Positions 7,447-10,402 of a stretch of DNA of 10,402 nucleotides are shown in pieces. The notes beneath the pieces are model-generated. The model did not search any database. It had not been told where the DNA came from and worked only from the letters and a program-made list of their open reading frames with translations. Origin of the DNA: Rhodospirillaceae bacterium (GTDB lineage: Bacteria > Pseudomonadota > Alphaproteobacteria > MPNO01 > UBA2964); assembly GCA_018660305.1 (NCBI GenBank), contig JABJKO010000160.1, positions 1 to 10,402 on the forward strand, written 5' to 3'. The position numbers were made by a program, and so were the translations under genes. How positions within the stretch are numbered: position 1 is the stretch's first letter; each line of letters begins with the position of its first letter.

Positions 7447-8889
7447 GGTGGCCTTTCCGTCCAGGGCATCGATGGAAGCGCGGGCGACTTGCGCATCGCT
7501 GAACGGAAACACGTGATCGCCCACAATCTGCCCGGTTTCATGCCCCTTGCCCGCGATGACCAGAATGTCATCGGGGTAGAGCGAGGCGATGGCATGGTGA
7601 ATGGCCTCGGCGCGATCTCCGATTTCCGTGGCGTCGGGACAGGCGGTCAGGATTTCCTGGCGGATCGCCGCCGCGTCTTCGCTTCTTGGGTTGTCGTCGG
7701 TGACGATGGCGGCATCCGACAGGTCGCGGGCGATGGCGCCCATCTGGGGCCGCTTGCCGCGATCGCGATCGCCGCCGCAGCCGAACACGACCGCCAGCCG
7801 GCCCGCCGTGTGGGGGCGCATAGAGCCGAGGACCGATGCCAGCGCGTCCGGCGTGTGGGCATAATCCACATACACAGCAGCTCCGTTGGCCCGCCGTGCC
7901 ACCAGTTCCAGCCGGCCGGGAGGGCTGTCCAAAGTGGGCAGAACACCCAGAGCGTCCTCCGGATCGTCACCGCAGGCAATCGCCAGACCCAGCGCGCAAA
8001 GCGCGTTGCGGGCCTGAAAGGCGCCCGGCAGCGGCAGGGTAATCTCGTGGTGCTGGCCGAACAGGGACAGGCGCAGTCTTTGTCCGGCGGCGAAAGGCTC
8101 GATGCCGTCGATACGGATTTCGCGCGCCGCGCGGCCATAATCGATCAGCCGTAAGCCCCGTGCCCGCGCCACCGATGAGAAAATCGGATAATCCTCGGAA
8201 TCCGCGTTGAGCACGGCGGTGGCGCCGGCCGGAAGTACCGAATCGAACAGCCGGAGCTTCGCGGCGCGATATGAATCCATGGTCTTGTGATAATCGAGAT
8301 GATCGCGCGACAAATTGGTAAAGGCGCCGGCCTCAAAGCGGACCCCGTCCAGCCGTGATTGTTCCAGCCCATGGCTCGACGCCTCGATGACAATGTGATC
8401 GATGCCGTTATCGGCCAGTAGACGCAGGTCGCGATGCAGCGAGACCGGGTCCGCCGTGGTCAGGCCGGCCCCCTCCGTATGGGGAACTTGATCGGCGGAA
8501 ACGCCCAGAGTGCCCATGGCCGCGGGCTGATGGCCCAGCGCTTCCCATATGCGGCGGGTAAACCAGGCGACCGATGTCTTGCCATTGGTGCCGGTGACCG
8601 CAGCGGCGACATTGGGCTGATCGCCAAAGAAACGCGCCGCCAGCAAGGCCAGCCGGCGGCGTGGATTCTCCGCCGTCAAAAGCGGTATGTCCCGACTGGC
8701 CTCAGGGAGGGTTGTGCCAGGTGGCGCCAGCACCGCAACGGCGCCCTTGGCCAGTGCATCGGCAATGAAATCACGGCCATCGGACCGTGTGCCGGGCAAG
8801 GCTGCGAACAAAAACCCCGGTTCAACCGACCGTGAATTGGCGGTCATTCCGGCGATATCGGGATCGCGTAATTTTGTTTCGACCAGCAT
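7444..8889 (-). CDS. murE: UDP-MurNAc-L-Ala-D-Glu:meso-diaminopimelate ligase MurE
   Basis: Cytoplasmic ATP-dependent ligase that adds the third residue of the stem peptide. With the ATG at 8889 it has 481 residues, normal for the family. Visible motifs are the P-loop VTGTNGKTS (98-106), TTADP (144-148) and SSHGLEQSRL (171-180) in the substrate pocket, and SRDHLDYH (194-201). AAKLRLF follows, with the probable carbamylated Lys at 211. Then come DYAHTPDAL (342-350), DNPRSED (399-405) and GKGHETGQ (447-454). The DNPR signature is the known marker for meso-diaminopimelate rather than lysine. The start is not settled. ATG 8889 has AGGAG five bases upstream and leaves a 16-base gap after ftsI. The same frame is open upstream to an ATG at 8991, and a TTG at 8919 would add LHLSELAGDD, which resembles the usual MurE N-terminus. 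The stop TGA shares one base with the murF ATG (TGATG), implying translational coupling. Confidence 0.96.
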   Translation of the reverse strand: MLVETKLRDPDIAGMTANSRSVEPGFLFAALPGTRSDGRDFIADALAKGAVAVLAPPGTTLPEASRDIPLLTAENPRRRLALLAARFFGDQPNVAAAVTGTNGKTSVAWFTRRIWEALGHQPAAMGTLGVSADQVPHTEGAGLTTADPVSLHRDLRLLADNGIDHIVIEASSHGLEQSRLDGVRFEAGAFTNLSRDHLDYHKTMDSYRAAKLRLFDSVLPAGATAVLNADSEDYPIFSSVARARGLRLIDYGRAAREIRIDGIEPFAAGQRLRLSLFGQHHEITLPLPGAFQARNALCALGLAIACGDDPEDALGVLPTLDSPPGRLELVARRANGAAVYVDYAHTPDALASVLGSMRPHTAGRLAVVFGCGGDRDRGKRPQMGAIARDLSDAAIVTDDNPRSEDAAAIRQEILTACPDATEIGDRAEAIHHAIASLYPDDILVIAGKGHETGQIVGDHVFPFSDAQVARASIDALDGKAT

Positions 8890-8892
8890 GTC

Positions 8893-8898
8893 GTCTCC
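8893..8898 (-). promoter_or_regulatory. Ribosome-binding site supporting the murE ATG at 8889
   Basis: On the minus strand the bases GCAGGAGACGAC run into ATG 8889, placing AGGAG five bases before the start. This is the main argument for the short murE form. It is weakened because the same bases also encode Ala-Gly-Asp-Asp of a plausible longer N-terminus, so the match could be coincidental. Confidence 0.6.
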
Positions 8899-8905
8899 TG
8901 CGAGT

Positions 8906-10402
8906 TCAGAAAGATGCAAGGCGACGCTTCCCAGTTTTTTTTGTGACGATATCAATCGCCATCTTGCGCCGGATTTCAGGCGCATCCTCATCCATCGGGC
9001 GCACGCCGAGCATGGGCCCGACGCGCTTGATCACGCTGCCGACGACGGGTGCTGCGACCCATCCGCCGGTGGCGTATCCAAAAGTTTTCTTGGTGCCGGT
9101 TGGTTCGTCCAACATGGCGAAAACCACGTAACGTGGCGCATTCATGGGAAAGACGCCCACGAAGGAGGACATCAGCGCCTTTGTCTTATAGCGGCGCCCC
9201 ACGACTTTCTCGGCCGTACCGGTCTTGCCGCCGACGAGGAAACCCTTCGCGGCGGCGTTCCGACCCGTGCCGTGCGCGACGACCAGTCGCAACAGCCGCC
9301 GGACTTTCTCCGAGGTTTTTTCGGAGATGACGCGCTTGCCGATGATGGGTTCGCCGTCGGGCCGCTTGATCAGGGTGGGACGGTACAGGACGCCGCCATT
9401 GATCATGGCGGAGACGCCGGAGACCAGCTGCATGGGGCTCACCGCCAAGCCGTGACCGAAAGCGATGGTCATTGCATTGATTTCACGCCAACGGCTCGGA
9501 ACCAGCGGCGCGCCCACTTCGGGAATCTCGACCGGGGACGGTGCCAGCATGCCGATACGGCTGAGAAAACGCCGCTGTACCTGAGATCCGACGGCCAGCA
9601 CCATTTTGACCGAGCCGATATTGGACGAATACATGAAAATTTCCGGCACCGACAACCAGCGTTTCTTTGCGTGGAAGTCGCGGATGGTAAAGCGCGAGAC
9701 TTCAATGGGTTTGGTGGCGTCATAGCCGCCGCGCAGGGTGATCTTGCCGGAATCGAGCACCATTGCGGTGGTGAATATCTTGAAGGTGGAGCCCATTTCG
9801 TAAACGCCAAGCGTGGCCCGGTTGAACCGGGCGTCATCATTGATCTGGTCCGGCTGATTGGGATCGAAATCTGGCAGGGAGACCATGGACAGGACTTCAC
9901 CGTTCCGGACATCCATCACGATACCGGCGGCGCCCACCGCGCGGAATTCCTTCATGGACCGGCTCAGCTCCTGACGCATGGCGTGCTGTACCCGGAGGTC
10001 AAGCGACAGGCGCAGCGGTGCCTGCCGGCCGCTCAGTACGGCATCAAACTGGTTCTCGATCCCCATGATGCCGCGGGAATCGATATCGGTGTGTCCCAGC
10101 AGATGCGCCGTCAGGGCGCCGGAGGGATAAAGCCGCCGCTCTTCGGTCTGAAAATCCAGCCCCGGTATGCCGAGACGGTTCACCTTGTATTGTTGCTGCG
10201 GCGTGAGATGACGCTTTATCCAGACAAAGCCGCGGCCGCTTTTTAGTTTAGTGCGAACACGGGCCTCATTGAGGTCGGGCAGCTGACTGACCAGCTTGGC
10301 GGCCGCTTCGTCGGCATCCAGGATATCCCGCGGATTGGCGAACAGGGATGCCGTCTTGAGACTGCTTGCCAGCAGGACGCTGTTGCGATCGACAATATCG
10401 GC
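8906..10402 (-). CDS. ftsI: Peptidoglycan D,D-transpeptidase FtsI (PBP3), 5' end off window
   Basis: Class B penicillin-binding protein that cross-links septal peptidoglycan on the periplasmic side, working with FtsW. The reading frame is open from the right window edge to a TGA at 8908-8906, giving 498 visible residues. The first visible residues (ADIVDRNSVLLASSL) match the start of the non-catalytic pedestal domain. All three penicillin-binding motifs are present: STFK with the acylated serine at visible residue 205 (about 9790), SSN at 259-261 (about 9628-9620), and KTGTAEK at 393-399 (KTG at 9226-9218). The spacing between them agrees with E. coli PBP3. By that comparison roughly 80-100 N-terminal residues, including the membrane anchor, lie outside the window. 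A GTG at 10183 is internal and is not the start. The tail after the transpeptidase domain is short and basic and contains a run of eight A. The paralogous elongation PBP2 is the alternative, but the position directly upstream of murE points to FtsI. Confidence 0.96.
   Translation of the reverse strand, partial: ADIVDRNSVLLASSLKTASLFANPRDILDADEAAAKLVSQLPDLNEARVRTKLKSGRGFVWIKRHLTPQQQYKVNRLGIPGLDFQTEERRLYPSGALTAHLLGHTDIDSRGIMGIENQFDAVLSGRQAPLRLSLDLRVQHAMRQELSRSMKEFRAVGAAGIVMDVRNGEVLSMVSLPDFDPNQPDQINDDARFNRATLGVYEMGSTFKIFTTAMVLDSGKITLRGGYDATKPIEVSRFTIRDFHAKKRWLSVPEIFMYSSNIGSVKMVLAVGSQVQRRFLSRIGMLAPSPVEIPEVGAPLVPSRWREINAMTIAFGHGLAVSPMQLVSGVSAMINGGVLYRPTLIKRPDGEPIIGKRVISEKTSEKVRRLLRLVVAHGTGRNAAAKGFLVGGKTGTAEKVVGRRYKTKALMSSFVGVFPMNAPRYVVFAMLDEPTGTKKTFGYATGGWVAAPVVGSVIKRVGPMLGVRPMDEDAPEIRRKMAIDIVTKKTGKRRLASF
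8935..8942 (-). repeat. A8 homopolymer near the 3' end of ftsI
   Basis: Eight T on the plus strand (eight A in the mRNA) fall in the FtsI codons ACA AAA AAA ACT, 11 codons before the stop codon. Such runs are slippery for polymerase and ribosome, and are prone to sequencing error. The frame of murE is open across this tract. Confidence 0.9.

Noticed and set aside
7759..7772. Palindrome GCGATCGCGATCGC, resembling the HIP1 repeat of cyanobacteria
   Set aside because: It falls in MurE codons for a Gly-Asp-Arg-Asp-Arg segment and occurs once as far as I can see. GC-rich coding with GAT and CGC codons explains it, and nothing else here is cyanobacterial.
8687..10246. A 519-codon open frame on the plus strand, antisense to ftsI and the start of murE
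   Set aside because: It lies opposite FtsI sequence with all three transpeptidase motifs. Its own translation is rich in His, Gly, Asp and Arg with no recognisable domain. In GC-rich DNA long antisense frames like this are a common by-product of codon bias.

Overview
The window is a single, fully packed stretch of a division and cell wall (dcw) cluster. All genes lie on the minus strand, so transcription runs from high to low coordinates. In reading order they are ftsI (5' end off the window), murE, murF, mraY, murD, ftsW, murG and murC (3' end off the window). The order is the canonical proteobacterial one. The high GC content, the MurE DNPRSE signature (meso-diaminopimelate type) and the overall protein character suggest a Gram-negative alphaproteobacterium. 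That placement is inference from sequence feel, not a computed phylogeny.

Layout from right to left: 10402-8906 is the divisome transpeptidase FtsI (PBP3). 8889-7444 (MurE) and 7444-6026 (MurF) add the third amino acid and the D-Ala-D-Ala dipeptide to the UDP-MurNAc peptide. 6013-4925 is MraY, which makes lipid I. 4918-3518 is MurD, the D-Glu ligase. 3521-2397 is FtsW, the SEDS glycosyltransferase partner of FtsI. 2400-1285 is MurG, which makes lipid II. 1288-1 is MurC, the L-Ala ligase. Together they cover the cytoplasmic ligase steps C-D-E-F, both lipid-linked steps, and the polymerase/transpeptidase pair that uses lipid II at the septum.

There is almost no non-coding DNA. The largest gap is about 16 bases (ftsI/murE). 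Three junctions (murD/ftsW, ftsW/murG, murG/murC) overlap as ATGA and share the same ribosome-site geometry. murE/murF overlap as TGATG. mraY/murD are separated by 6 bases inside a tandem pentamer, with a GTG start. No promoter, terminator, riboswitch, RNA gene, mobile element or CRISPR was seen. The whole window looks like one co-transcribed, translationally coupled operon segment.

I found no sign of a new biological system. The points worth a second look are small: the repeated coupling module, an A8 tract at the end of ftsI where losing one base would fuse FtsI to MurE, an uncertain MurE start, and the murD start inside a pentamer repeat.
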